The position numbers were made by a program, and so were the translations under genes. The notes under the pieces were generated by a model. The model saw only the letters and a program-made list of their open reading frames with translations. It did not search any database and was not told the origin of the DNA. From assembly GCA_032209605.1 (NCBI GenBank), contig JASFXZ010000028.1, positions 8,690,941 to 8,754,940 of the forward strand: DNA of 64,000 nt, in the 5' to 3' direction. Positions 48,301 through 63,300 of this stretch are shown here, one piece after another; the stretch's first letter is position 1, and each line of letters opens with the position of its first letter. Origin of the DNA: Mactromeris polynyma. Lineage: Eukaryota; Mollusca; Bivalvia; Venerida; Mactridae.

Positions 48301-51300
48301 CGTACAGGAGCAGTTACTGTTGGTCGCAGCAAACTATCAATCTATTCACACTTCCCAATTTGTATTCTACCACACTTCTCAGTTTGTATTCTACCACGCT
48401 TCTCAATTTGTATTCTACCACACTTCTCAATTTGTATTCTACCACACTTCTCAACTTGTATTCTACCACACTTCTCAATTTGTATTCTACCACAATTCTC
48501 AATTTGTATACTACCACGCTTCTCAATTTGTATTCTACCACACTTCTCAATTTGTATTCTACCACACTTCTCAACTTGTATTCTACCACACTTCTCAATT
48601 TGTATTCTACCACGCTTCTCAATTTGTATTCTACCACGCTTCTCAATTTGTATTCTACCACACTTCTCAATTTGTATTCTACCACAATTCTCAATTTGTA
48701 TTCTACCACACTGCTCAACTTGTATTCTACCACACTTCTCAATTTGTATTCTACCACACTTCTCAACTTGTATACTACCACAATTCTCAACTTGTATTCT
48801 ACCACACTTCTCAATGTGTATTCTACCACACCTCTCAATTTGTATTCTACCACACTTCTCAACTTGTATTCTACCACACTTCTCAATTTGTATTCTACCA
48901 CACTTCTCAACTTGTATTCTAAATTGTTATCTTTAATTCATTCATCTTCGACCTGTCTCACGTCTCATGTCTACAGAATCATTCTCCTATTTGTTTTCAG
49001 CACTTGAAGGAGTTGTCAGTCTTAGTGAGAAGTTGATCTTGGAATTTCCTAGCAAGATGACTGAGAAAGTGTCCAGGTAAGGTGAACTATAACAAGATAT
49101 TGGTAAAACTGTTACATACACATACTGTGACTGTTACATCCATTCTGTGACTGTTACATACACACACTGTGACTGTTACATAAACATACTGTGACTGTTA
49201 CATACACACTGTGAATGTTCATACATACTGTGACTGTTACATACACACTGTGACTGTTCATACACACTGTGACTGTTCATACATACTGTGACTGTTACAT
49301 ACATACTGTGACTGTTACATACACACTGTGACTGTTACATACATACTGTGACTGTTACATACATACTGTGACTGTTACATACATACTGTGACTGTTACAT
49401 ACATACTGTGACTGTTACATACATACTGTGACTGTTACATACATACTGTGACTGTTACATACACACTGTGACTGTTACATACACACACTGTGACTGTTCA
49501 TACATACTGTGACTGTTACATACACACTGTGACTGTTACATACACACTGTGACTGTTACATACACACTGTGACTGTTACATACACACTGTGACTGTTACA
49601 TACACACTGTGACTGTTACATACACACTGTGACTGTTACATACACACTGTGACTGTTACATACACACTGTGACTGTTACATACATACTGTGACTGTTACA
49701 TACACACTGTGACTGTTACATACACACTGTGACTGTTACATACACACTGTGACTGTTACATACTCACTGTGACTGTTACATACACACTGTGACTGTTACA
49801 TACATACTGTGACTGTTACATACATACTGTGACTGTTACATACATACTGTGACTGTTACATAAACATACTGTGACTGTTACATACACAATGTGACTGTTA
49901 CATACACACTGCAACTGTTACATACACAATGTGACTGTTACATACACACTGCAACTGTTACATTCAGATACAGGTAACTTTAAAGGATTCCACATTATTA
50001 ACAACTGACCCTTCTGAAATGTTTAGGCTCATCACATGACCATCTTTTGACCAATAAAATGCTAGAATATTGTGGGATGTAAACCAATGTAAACGACCCT
50101 CCTGTGTTTCTCAGATTTTTCTGTATCAAGTTGTGGATGTTATTTTGCTCCTATTTTCCAGTACCTTGATTACATGTATTTCTATCTTACTTTCTCTTTC
50201 AGACCTTACTATAAAGCAATCATATTTTGTCTGACAAGGAAAGCTTACCCTGTCAGGAAGCATACAATGACTTGTGTACGTAGGATCATGTCTCTTCTTG
50301 GTGGTGCCACCATTTCACTGGCGATGATTCAAGTGTTCGATGAATTCATGTCTACACAGAAGGTATGATGTTCTTAGTGATTTATGCGTTTTTGAAATAG
50401 ATTAAAACCAGCTGTTCCAAGACGTGAGACATACAACTTGCTGTAACCTTTTTACTTGGCCTTAGATATCTCTAAATAGGGCAGAGATGGGAGTCTTCCG
50501 GCTATTCCCAAAATTCCGGGTTTTTAATTTGCTGGAAAAAACCTTTTCCGGGGTCAAAAATTTAGAGTACGCTTAGAGATGTTCCGGACAGTAATGGATG
50601 GATATGACTTTTATCTATCTAATCCATTTCATAATGACTGGTAATTTAGCCTTTCATCGGTTGATATCGTGGTAATTTAGCCTTTCATCGGTTGATATCG
50701 TGGTAATTTAGCCTTTCATCGGTTGATATCGTGGTAATTTAGCCTTTCATCGGTTGATATCGTGGTAATTTAGCCTTTCATCGGTTGATATCGTGGTAAT
50801 TTAGCCTTTCATCGGTTGATATCGTGGTAATTTAGCCTTTCATCGGTTGATATCGTGGTAATTTAGCCTTTCATCGGTTGATATCATGGTAATTTAGCCT
50901 TTCATCGGTTGATATCGTGGTAATTTAGCCTTTCATCGGTTGATATCGGGACACTGAGCTTACTGACCGACATCTTGACCTCAAAATGCTTTATTCTCCG
51001 TAGTTGATTACAAAGGACCGAAAAAAATGTAGCATAAATTGATCAGCTATGAATTGTAGAAAAATTTGTGAGATTGTCGATAAGATGGCCTCCTAAAAAA
51101 GGTGAAAAAGGGCTACTTACATCTCTGTTAATTGAATGTCTCTAGAAATAGGAGTACAGTCAAACCTGTGTTAAAGACCACCTGCGAACAAAGACCACTA
51201 TTGCAAAACCTGTCTGCAAAGACCACCAATTTTATCTCCCATCAGATCATTTTCAATGATATTTAATCTGTTAATAGAGACCACCTGTAAACAAAGACCA

Positions 51301-54300
51301 CATTTTGCTGTTCCCATGGGTGGTCTTTACAGACAGGTTTCACTGTATGTTCAAATATGCCTAGATATGTGTTTCAAAATACAAGCTAAGTGTTTAGGGA
51401 AAGGATGACATTAAATATAAGTAAATACAGCTGTAAAAGTGGCATAAATCTGCAACACAACCGATGAACGACTTTTTTATCTAAAAAAAATAAATATAGG
51501 ATTTCTCTACAATAGTTCAATTTTCTTACAGTTGATAGATTTGGACAGTTTGAAGTGCGAGGACTCGGAGAGAGACGCCGTTCTAGAACAGATGAAGTAT
51601 ATAGCCCCGCAGCTACTCTCACAGGCGCTAGCTTCACTTACCTTGGTGCAGAAACCTGATAAGAAAGACGCAGAAGCCATCGCCAAGGCAACACTTGTCA
51701 TAGCACATCATCCGTGTATAGGTGAGGGAATGGATAACTCTAGCAAGCGATTTTTGCGATTTCTCACACAAAAATCGAATAAATCTCATTAGACCTTTTC
51801 AGTAATTTAATGTCTTTTTGCTCAATTGTTTTCAAGCGTTTATGCATTCAGGAAGAATCTTTGGTTACAAACGTTTTACACACTGTATTTAATAAGCATC
51901 TATACTATCTGAAGTGATGCACTGTAATGAGATAGGAAGACATTTATGTTTTTTCAATGAGATTTATTATCCCAGATAAACATCGAAAGCTGGTTGTTTA
52001 GGAAACCAGGAAGTTTAAGATTGATGTGGGGCCATGCAATTCTAATTAAAGGTGGCGCAGTGGTCGAGGTGTAGAGCGCCTGACTTCTGATCCGAAGGTC
52101 GTGAGTTCGAGCCCTGGGATGAGCGGGTTTTGAAAACAAACTTTACAGTCCCAAAATTCGGTGCGAGTACTGGTGGGTAGCCAGGAATCAGTCATCAAGA
52201 GTAATTAGTTTAACTTGTAAGAACTTGTTTCACAACCAATGTAAAATTGATTTGTTTAAACTTAGTTCATTAATTCTAATGAACTTTTCACGGTTAAATA
52301 GGTTGTGTGGTTTTACCTGGCATTCGCTTATATTCAGCAGTAAAATTGACCAAAAAAAATCACTGCTCCTCCATATGTTATTTTCAAGAATTCTCTTGTG
52401 AAGTATAATGCTGGATAATTAAATGAGAGTATAAAATATCAACACATGAAATAATTCTTTGGTCAGCCTGGCCACTCCTTGCGCCTCAGTTCCCTAACGT
52501 ATGTACCATTGAGCCTCCTCAAGTGCCTTATGTTTTATGGATTGTTGTTTTCCTAGAGGTCTGTGTGAGGAGGCACTGTCTTATGTATGTGACGTTAACC
52601 CTGTAGCAACTTATTCTCTCTCTTTGATCTGAAATATTCCAAGTTTGTTGATTATGGTATTTCTACCTGCAGTTGCCGTGACGCTGGACAGTTGGACGGA
52701 CATTGTGTTCTCTTTGAAGCTGGATGCTCGAGTATTTGTTAAGAGTAACTGTGATTACTGTCTTAATATTGTAGATAATGATAAACAGCTAAATCAGGTA
52801 AATACAGTTAATCTGGGTGTTTAATTTATGTGCATATTTATGTCATTTTTTTCGGTGTAGTTGGATAACATTGATTTTGACCTACATCTTTTACCAACCA
52901 AATGTCGTCCTCCAAGCGGGCTTTTTAAAATCTGACCAATCATATTTTCACCCAAAAGGCACCAAACAGGGTTTTCGTTCACCCAAAAGGCACCAAACGG
53001 GGTTTTCGTTCACCCAAGAGGCACCAAACAGGGTTTTCGTTCACCCAAGAGGCACCAAACAGGGTTTTCGTTCACCCAAAAGGCACCAAACGGGGTTTTC
53101 GTTCACCCAAGAGGCACCAAACAGGGTTTTCGTTCACCCAAGAGGCACCTAACAGGGTTTTCGTTCACCCAAGAGGCACCTAACAGGGTTTTCGTTCACC
53201 CAAGAGGCACCTAACAGGGTTTTCGTGAGATGTTAGCCGTTTGAATTTTGCCGGAAGTAGTTAATATGTTTAAGCATGTATAAAATGACCCTGATTAGAC
53301 GGGTTCATGATTATAGTATATATAGATCCAAGTTAATTTTTTGTAAGGATTTATTTTTCAACATGTTTTCATTTAACATACTGGAATACGTCATTCTATC
53401 TACGCCGTTTTTTAAAGACATTTCTTGTTTTACCTCTGCTGGGTTTCTAACTTTCTATGCATTGCATCGCACGATATTTCCTCTTTATTTATATACACAC
53501 GGACTTGTTTCACTTTCAACCATGAATTCAAATTTATGTTTACCAAATACATGTACACTGATTTATAGTTTCTCTAAATTTTCTACATCAAGTAAAAAGT
53601 ACTAGGCCCAGCAATATATACTGTTTGTGTGGATTGGTACTTTCGTCTTACATGACATGAAACTTGTGTATTGGTTGGACTCCCGTTACATGACATGAAA
53701 CTTGTGTATTGGTTGGACTCCCGTTACATGACATGAAACTTGTGTATTGGTTGGACTCCCGTTACATTACATGAAACTTGTGTATTGGTTGGACTCCCGT
53801 TACATCACATGAAACTTGTGTATTGGTTGGACTCCCATTACATCACATGAAACTTGTGTATTGGTTGGACTCCCATTACATCACATGAAACTTGTGTATT
53901 GGTTGGACTCCCGTTACATGACATGAAACTTGTGTATTGGTTGGACTCCCGTTACATTACATGAAACTTGTGTATTGGTTGGACTCCCGTTACATCACAT
54001 GAAACTTGTGTATTGGTTGGACTCCCATTACATCACATGAAACTTGTGTATTGGTTGGACTCCCATTACATCACATGAAACTTGTGTATTGGTTGGACTC
54101 CCGTTACATCACATGAAACTTGTGTATTGGTTGGACTCCCATTACATTACATGAAACTTGTGTATTGGTTGGACTCCCGTTACATCACATGAAACTTGTG
54201 TATTGGTTGGACTCCCATTACATCACATGAAACTTGTGTATTGGTTGGACTCCCATTACATGACATGAAACTTGTGTATTGGTTGGACTCCCATTACATC

Positions 54301-57300
54301 ACATGAAACTTGTGTATTGATTGGACTCCCATTACATCACATGAAACTTGTGTATTGGTTGGACTCCCATTACATGACATGAAACTTGTGTATTGGTTGG
54401 ACTCCCATTACATCACATGAAACTTGTGTATTGGTTGGACTCCCATTACATCACATGAAACTTGTGTATTGGTTGGACTCCCGTTACATGACATGAAAAT
54501 TGTGTATTGGTTGGACTCCCGTTACATGACATGAAACTTGTGTATTGGTTGGACTCCCGTTACATTACATGAAACTTGTGTATTGGTTGGACTCCCGTTA
54601 CATGACATGAAACTTGTGTATTGGTTGGACTCCCGTTACATGACATGAAACTTGTGTATTGGTTGGACTCCCGTTACATCACATGAAACTTGTGTATTGG
54701 TTGGACTCCCGTTACATGACATGAAACTTGTGTATTGGTTGGACTCCCGTTACATCACATGAAACTTGTGTATTGGTTGTGTATATGTGAGCATTTCTGT
54801 CACCTCTCAAACTCGAGATATTTCTCAGAAAAGAGAAAATAGAAGCTGTCTTAAATGTAGGTTGTTTGAAATATTAACACAGCTGATTACCTACCAATAC
54901 ACTATCAGGTATATTGCAGCTGATTACCTACCAATACACTATCAGGTATATTGCAGCTGTTTACCTACCAATACACTATCAGGTATATTGCAGCTGATTA
55001 CCTACCAATACACTATCAGGTATATTGCAGCTGTTTACCTACCAATACACTATCAGGTATATTGCAGCTGATTACCTACCAATACACTATCAGGTATATT
55101 GCAGCTGATTACCTACCAATACACTATCAGGTATATTGCAGCTGATTACCTACCAATACACTATCAGGTATATTGCAGCTGATTACCTACCAATACACTA
55201 TCAGGTATATTGCAGCTGATTACCTACCAATACACTATCAGGTATATTGCAGCTGATTACCTACCAATACACTATCAAGTATATTGCAGCTGATTACCTA
55301 CCAATACACTATCGGGTATATTGCAGCTGATTACCTACCAATACACTATCAGGTATATTGCAGCTGATTACCTACCAATACACTATCAGGTATATTGCAG
55401 CTGATTACCTACCAATACACTATCAGGTATATTGCAGCTGATTACCTACCAATACACTATCAGGTATATTGCAGCTGATTACCTACCAATACACTATCGG
55501 GTATATTGCAGCTGATTACCTACCAATACACTATCAGGTATATTGCAGCTGTTTACCTACCAATACACTATCAGGTATATTGCAGCTGATTACCTACCAA
55601 TACACTATCGGGTATATTGCAGCTGATTACCTACCAATACACTATCAGGTATATTGCAGCTGATTACCTACCAATACACTATCGGGTATATTGCAGCTGA
55701 TTACCTACCAATACACTATCAGGTATATTGCAGCTGTTTACCTACCAATACACTATCGGGTATATTGCAGCTGATTACCTACCAATACACTATCGGGTAT
55801 ATTACAGCTGATTACCTACCAATACACTATCGGGTATATTGCAGCTGATTACCTACCAATACACTATCAGGTATATTGCAGCTGATTACCTACCAATACA
55901 CTATCAGGTATATTACAGCTGATTACCTACCAATACACTATCAGGTATATTGCAAACGTCATACTTGGTGTTTTCAGAGTATTAAATGTGTATTATGTGT
56001 AAATTCAACATAAAATTGTTATATTTGTATGCGGATGATTTCACATACTAGTTGTTGATACTTGTTACATTTTGAACTTTTGTTATTGGATGCAGAAGTA
56101 AATTAGAAATCGTGAAATTGTTGTAAAGTTGCAATGTTTGATGAATTTCAGAGTGTTTTAAATGCCGTTCAGACTCTAGTGAGAATTGCCCCAGAGGAAG
56201 TTTTGCCGGGATTTGTTACCAAGATAACACTGTTGCTAGGGAACGATGCTTTAATGATGATAACCAGGAACGAGTACGGTGCTTATCTGTGTCAGGAAGG
56301 ACAACTCTATGACAAACAGTTGGCTGAAAGGTAAATTCTTCGTGTTAGATCTGTCAGAGAGGTTTTAGACAGCAGTTTGATAGTTTTGATATTGGTTCAT
56401 AATTCTCAATTGCTTCCACAACGGATATGGTGCAGTTGATTTCATTGACCCATACTTGTGTGATTGATTTGCGGATGTTATAGGTAAGTTCAAGCTTAAA
56501 TTGGGGGACAGAAACTAAGGTCACAATTGGTTTGGCATAACCCTGCTTACCCATAAAAATGGCCCCTGCTCTAAAGATATTGTTAGGGGTCTGAGAGGGA
56601 TTTTTTGGCAGCGTTTTGATGGTTTACGCTAGTATGACCACAAAAAATAGTAGGAAAAAACAAGGTTTCTAAAGTTCCTGATTAATCCGGAAATCCGAGG
56701 GTCTCCAGAGTCACGTATAGATCGATGTGATTTTGGGGGGGGGGGTAGGGGCCTTATCGCGACTGGTACGAAACGTTTAGTGTACGAATGCGTTTCAATA
56801 GTCTAGATCATCAGACGCCTGCATCTGGTAATGCTAGGTCATTGAAGCTTCGATCAGAGCAGCTGAGTGATTGAGATCATTGGACATGACTTCCGACCCC
56901 CGGCAAATCTTCAGGATTGAGAACATTCAGCTGTTAGAACCTCTCAAAAAATTATTACCTCGCCATCAGAGTTGCGATAAAAAATCGCGAATGGCGAATT
57001 CGCCGATTTCCTGCTTTAAAATGCATATAATCTGAAAGTTGCTTACAAAATTCGATCTATTTATCCCGTAATACGACCAGCATATCCAGTCTATTGCGGT
57101 TTTAGGTCCCGCTAATTAGGCCATTTAACTCACGTGTCAACTTGTTTACACATTTTTACGACATACAATAGACCCCTTTATGGTTATGGCGAAGGTGTGA
57201 ATCAATATGCCAAACAAACAATTTTTAAGGATGGCATAGAATGAATTTATTGCTGTTTGTTGTGTTGTTGCTTGTTATAAAGCTTTGTTTCTCTGTTGTA

Positions 57301-60300
57301 TTTTAGCCTCAAGATAAACGCGGTCCAAGATCAGAATATCCGTAGAGAAAACAAACTTTACTCGTACAAAGATCAAATGGAGGAGTTGGCTTTACGAAAG
57401 GTGCGCTATATACTTGTATAGTTCAAGGGTGTTAAAATTCTGGATTAATCCAGAAATCGGGATTCAGAGCCACAGCGATTACTCAATTATCAAACTGAAT
57501 TTCACAAGATCATTATAACTGCACATTCAACGCATCATTTTCCAAAAACAATATTTTCAGTTTCATATAACTTGGTTCATGTTGATTTTGCACTTTGGTA
57601 TTCATTCAAATTCCTGTTAGTTCCTGAGTAATAAGCATTTTAAATAGGCATTTTAAATAAGCATTTTGAATAAGCATTTTAAATAGGCATTTTTAATGAG
57701 CATTTTTAATAAGCATTTTCAATGAGTTTTTTAATAAGCATGTTCAGGAGTTTTTAATAAGCATTTTAATAAGCTACTTTTAATAAGCATTTTTAATTAG
57801 CATTTTTAATAAGCATTTTCTAATAATCTATTTTTAACAGGCATTTTTAATAAGCATTTTTTCATTTATTAATAAGCATTTTTTTAATTGGCATTATTTA
57901 ATAAGCATTTTTGAAGTTGGAGCCTCCACATTTGATGGACACAAGTATCGTTTATAGTTAATATCTGTCTGGTTATGATGTATTTGATGGTACAGTGAAC
58001 ATTTTGTTGTTTGTAGGAACTGGAAAAGAAGAAGGGAAAGACAACGGAACAGAAACCAAAGTTAACGAAGAAACAAGAAGAGGCATTACAGACACAGTTG
58101 AAGAAAGAATCGGAAATACGAGCCAGACTTTCATTGGTTAGTGTTTACAGAGTTTATCAACCCTTTACTCCATAGAAACGCCAAATCACGCCTCTACCAC
58201 CTCCATGCAAACGCCAAATCACGCCTCTACCACATCTCCATAGAAACGCCAAATCACGCCTCTACCACCTTCATGCAAACGCCAAATCACGCCTCTACCA
58301 CACCTCCATAGAAACGCCAAATCACGCCTCTACCACCTCCATGCAAACGCCAAATCACGCCTCTACCATCTCCATAGAAACGCCAAATCACACCTCTACC
58401 ACATCTCCATGCAAACGCCAAATCACGCCTCTACCACATCTCCATAGAAACGCCAAATCACGCCTCTACCACATCTCCATAGAAACGCCAAATTACACCT
58501 ACCACATCTCCATAGAAACGCCAAATCACGCCTCTACCACATCTCCGCAAACGCCAAATCACGCCTCTACCACATCTCCATGCTAACGTCTAATCGCGGC
58601 TATCGCAAATTTATCCATTTTGTCCTAAAATCGGACGTTTTAATTTATTCTAATGAAAATATCACTCTTTTATTAAGTGCAAATATCTCATTCATGTAAA
58701 CATTATAAGTATATATACATGTTTAATATACAAAATAATAATACAATGATAAAGAGGCAATTACCAAAGAAAATCAATGCATTATGCACAAGAAACTCAA
58801 TAGTACAATACATATATGATAAATAAATATTGTAGGAAAAGGTATTTTTATTATATGAAAATAAGTTAATTTCGGATGTTTCAAGTCTGGTATTTGTTTA
58901 AATTTACAAATAATTTCTGTAATGTTTGCTAGTTTGTATTATGCTATTAATGTCTTAATCCACCATGAGCGAGGGAAATTTTAAAAGAATGGATTATATA
59001 AAAGAAATCTATAACGCCTGTCACATAGTTATGCATGGTTCTGAGGATAAGGACGTCATAATATAAGTTTGCCATACAAGCTTACCCTTGCACCTCCCCA
59101 GTGCCTAATGTTTTGTAGACTGTTGTTTTCCCAGGAGTCTGTGTGGGAAGGCATTGTCTTGTGTATGTGTCTGTGTGGGGAGGCATTGTCTTGTGTATGT
59201 GTCTGTGTGGGGAGGCATTGTCTTGTGTATGTGTCTGTGTGGGGAGGCATTGTCTTGTGTATGTGTCTGTGTGGGGAGGCATTGTCTTGTGTATGTGTCT
59301 GTGTGGGGAGGCATTGTCTTGTGTATGTGTCTGTGTGGGGAGGCATTGACTTGTGTATGTGTCTGTGTGGGGAGGCATTGTCTTGTGTATGTGTCTGTGT
59401 GGGGAGGCATTGTCTTGTGTATGTGTCTGTGTGGGGAGGCATTGACTTGTGTATGTGTCTGTGTGGGGAGGCATTGTCTTGTGTATGTGTCTGTGTGGGG
59501 AGGCATTGACTTGTGTATGTGTCTGTGTGGGGAGGCATTGTCTTGTGTATGTGTCTGTGTGGGGAGGCATTGTCTTGTGTATGTGTCTGTGTGGGGAGGC
59601 ATTGACTTGTGTATGTGTCTGTGTGGGGAGGCATTGACTTGTGTATGTGTCTGTGTGGGGAGGCATTGTCTTGTGTATGTGTCTGTGTGGGGAGGCATTG
59701 TCTTGTGTATGTGTCTGTGTGGGGAGGCATTGTCTTGTGTATGTGTCTGTGTGGGGAGGCATTGACTTGTGTATGTGTCTGTGTGGGGAGGCATTGACTT
59801 GTGTATGTGTCTGTGTGGGGAGGCATTGACTTGTGTATGTGTCTGTGTGGGGAGGCATTGTCTTGTGTATGTGTCTGTGTGGGGAGGCATTGTCTTGTGT
59901 ATGTGTCTGTGTGGGGAGGCATTGTCTTGTGTATGTGTCTGTGTGGGGAGGCATTGACTTGTGTATGTGTCTGTGTGGGGAGGCATTGTCTTGTGTATGT
60001 GTCTGTGTGGGGAGGCATTGTCTTGTGTATGTGTCTGTGTGGGGAGGCATTGTCTTGTGTATGTGTCTGTGTGGGGAGGCATTGACTTGTGTATGTGTCT
60101 GTGTGGGGAGGCAGTGACTTGTGTATGTGTCTGTATGGGGAGGCATTGTCTTGTGTATGTGTCTGTGTGGGGAGGCATTGACTTGTGTATGTGTCTGTGT
60201 GGGGAGGCATTGACTTGGGTATGTGTCTGTGTGGGGAGGCAGTGACTTGGGTATGTGTCTGTGTGGGGAGGCATTGTCTTGTGTATGTGTCTGTGTGGGG

Positions 60301-63300
60301 AGGCATTGACTTGTGTATGTGTCTGTGTGGGGAGGCATTGACTTGGGTATGTGTCTGTGTGGGGAGGCAGTGACTTGGGTATGTGTCTGTGTGGGAAGGC
60401 ATTGTCTTGTGTATGTGTCTGTGTGGGGAGGCATTGTCTTGTGTATGTGTCTGTGTGGGGAGGCATTGACTTGGGTATGTGTCTGTGTGGGGAGGCAGTG
60501 ACTTGGGTATGTGTCTGTGTGGGAAGGCATTGTCTTGTGTATGTGTCTGTGTGGGGAGGCATTGTCTTGTGTATGTGTCTGTATGGGGAGGCATTGTCTT
60601 GTGTATGTGTCTGTGTGGGGAGGCATTGACTTGTGTATGTGTCTGTGTGGGGAGGCATTGACTTGGGTATGTGTCTGTGTGGGGAGGCAGTGACTTGGGT
60701 ATGTGTCTGTGTGGGAAGGCATTGTCTTGTGTATGTGTCTGTGTGGGGAGGCATTGTCTTGTGTATGTGTCTGTGTGGGGAGGCATTGACTTGTGTATGT
60801 GTCTGTGTGGGGAGGCAGTGACTTGTGTATGTGTCTGTGTGGGGAGGCATTGACTTGTGTATGTGTCTGTGTGGGGAGGCATTGACTTGTGTATGTGTCT
60901 GTGTGGGGAGGCATTGACTTGTGTATGTGTCTGTGTGGGGAGGCAGTGACTTGGGTATGTGTCTGTGTGGGGAGGCATTGTCTTGTGTATGTGTCTGTGT
61001 GGGGAGGCATTGACTTGTGTATGTGTCTGTGTGGGAAGGCATTGTCTTGTGTATGTGTCTGTGTGGGGAGGCATTGTCTTGTGTATGTGTCTGTGTGGGG
61101 AGGCATTGTCTTGTGTATGTGTCTGTGTGGGGAGGCATTGTCTTGTGTATGTGTCTGTGTGGGGAGGCATTGTCTTGGGTATGTGTCTGTGTGGGGAGGC
61201 ATTGACTTGTGTATGTGTCTGTGTGGGGAGGCATTGTCTTGTGTATGTGTCTGTATGGGGAGGCATTGTCTTGTGTATGTGTCTGTATGGGGAGGCATTG
61301 TCTTGTGTATGTGTCTGTATGGGGAGGCATTGTCTTGTGTATGTGTCTGTGTGGGGAGGCATTGTCTTGTGTATGTGTCTGTATGGGGAGGCATTGTCTT
61401 GTGTATGTGTCTGTGTGGGGAGGCATTGTCTTGTGTATGTGTCTGTGTGGGGAGGCATTGTCTTGTGTATGTGTCTGTGTGGGGAGGCATTGTCTTGGGT
61501 ATGTGTCTGTGTGGGGAGGCATTGTCTTGTGTATGTGTCTGTATGGGGAGGCATTGACTTGTGTATGTGTCTGTGTGGGGAGGCATTGACTTGTGTATGT
61601 GTCTGTATGGGGAGGCATTGTCTTGTGTATGTGTCTGTGTGGGGAGGCATTGTCTTGTGTATGTGTCTGTATGGGGAGGCATTGACTTGTGTATGTGTCT
61701 GTGTGGGGAGGCATTGTCTTGTGTATGTGTCTGTGTGGGGAGGCATTGTCTTGTGTATGTGTCTGTGTGTGGGGAGGCATTGACTTGTGTATGTGTCTGT
61801 GTGGGGAGGCATTGTCTTGGGTATGAGTCTGTGTGGGGAGGCATTGACTTGTGTATGCGGTGTTCCCTCTCTTTCATGGATAGATTTCTTTAGCATTGTT
61901 TTATCATATTGGTGAGAACAGCACAGAATCTTTGTGTAACCTAACAGCTGTGAGTGTGAATAATGTTCATATATTGTATGTCCTACTGTCAGACCTCGAT
62001 TATTTGATTCAATGTGTCTGAAATTTTATTTCGAATAATACATGGTTTCGAAACGTCCATTTCAATTTGACGTGCGTAAGAAGATAATTGGTACCTGATA
62101 TTTTATTCGGATGATACCAAGTATTCGGATTGAGGGTTGTCAAATTAACGAGGTCTGACTGTATTTCGTACTCCTGAACTGGGTTGGGACGATTTATTGA
62201 TCCCTCGATGCATCAAAATACAAGAACTCCTGATAGCATTATGAGTGTTTTGTCTTTATTATATATCATGATACATATGAGCACTGCTATGGGATTTACA
62301 ACCTCTTCTGTAAGTGACGTCTTTTCAAGAAAACGCAACATGATGCAAGCAGGAAACATTATTTTCTCCATATAGTCACATCGTTTTCCTATTGCCATAT
62401 GGGGCATATATTGCTAACTGTCAGTACATGGTGACGTCACATGCAACGTTTTCTGAAAATGACATCACTTAAAGAAGAGGTTGGAAATCGTACAGCGGGT
62501 GTTCATATGGAAACGTGAGAGGTGTATTGTGCGTATCCTCTCATCCTTAATCTGAATTTATTTACAGCTCAACAATGATTTGTGTAAGGGATGCGAACTT
62601 CTGAGTTCTGTTATTAAGGGAAACCCAATGTCAACTGGCCAGTTTGTGAAAGATTTGTGTAGATTGCTGGTTCCGTTGCTGAAATCACCTTTAGCTGCCC
62701 CACCTGCTTGTCAGGTAATAGTGGAGCTGGGTACCGCTGTATTTGATGACCAGAATCTAGGTATATACAAATTTTCTCAGTCATTCTTAAGTGCTGTATT
62801 TTTCCGAAATCTTGGTAATCACACTTAACATTTTTTTCTCTCTTCATTGAAACTTTCTTCCATTGTTTCAATCATGATAATGCTTGATGTCAAAATATGT
62901 TTCCTTATTAAATTTGATAAATATCTGTGGACATGTTGTTTTTGGCTCATTTGAGCAATAGCTTGGGGTGATTGCTCACCGTCCGTTGTCTCTTTGTCCT
63001 TCCGTCCGTATGTCTGTCCATTATTTAAAAAACATGACTGCCAGGGGGCAGGTCACCTTCCCAATATGTGAACATTATAATTATAGTGCTTACTCTTAAT
63101 ATACTGGAAATCAAAATGTTTGGTAACTTAGTTAGAATCTTTATTTCAACCAAATTTTGCATCCTGTGACACAGGACCATAATACCCAACATTGTCTGAT
63201 GATATCATCGGCGTTTTATATCAATGATTGTTTATTTTAGGCATACTGCTCAGCCACTCTACAGTCCGTCTGCTTCAACCTGAATGTAATTGTAACCCTG

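Noticed and set aside
48314..49007. Frames of 198-215 codons on both strands
   Set aside because: 24-bp minisatellite; the multiple-of-three unit keeps every frame open. The plus frame to 49,007 even runs into GCN1 exon 16 in the wrong phase.
59056..61896. Three minus-strand open frames of 946, 931 and 891 codons rich in PHTDTYT and HTQDNASP repeats
   Set aside because: They cover one 32-bp tandem repeat in all three frames, each giving the same peptide shifted. This is the expected result of a unit without stops, and the array lies in a GCN1 intron.
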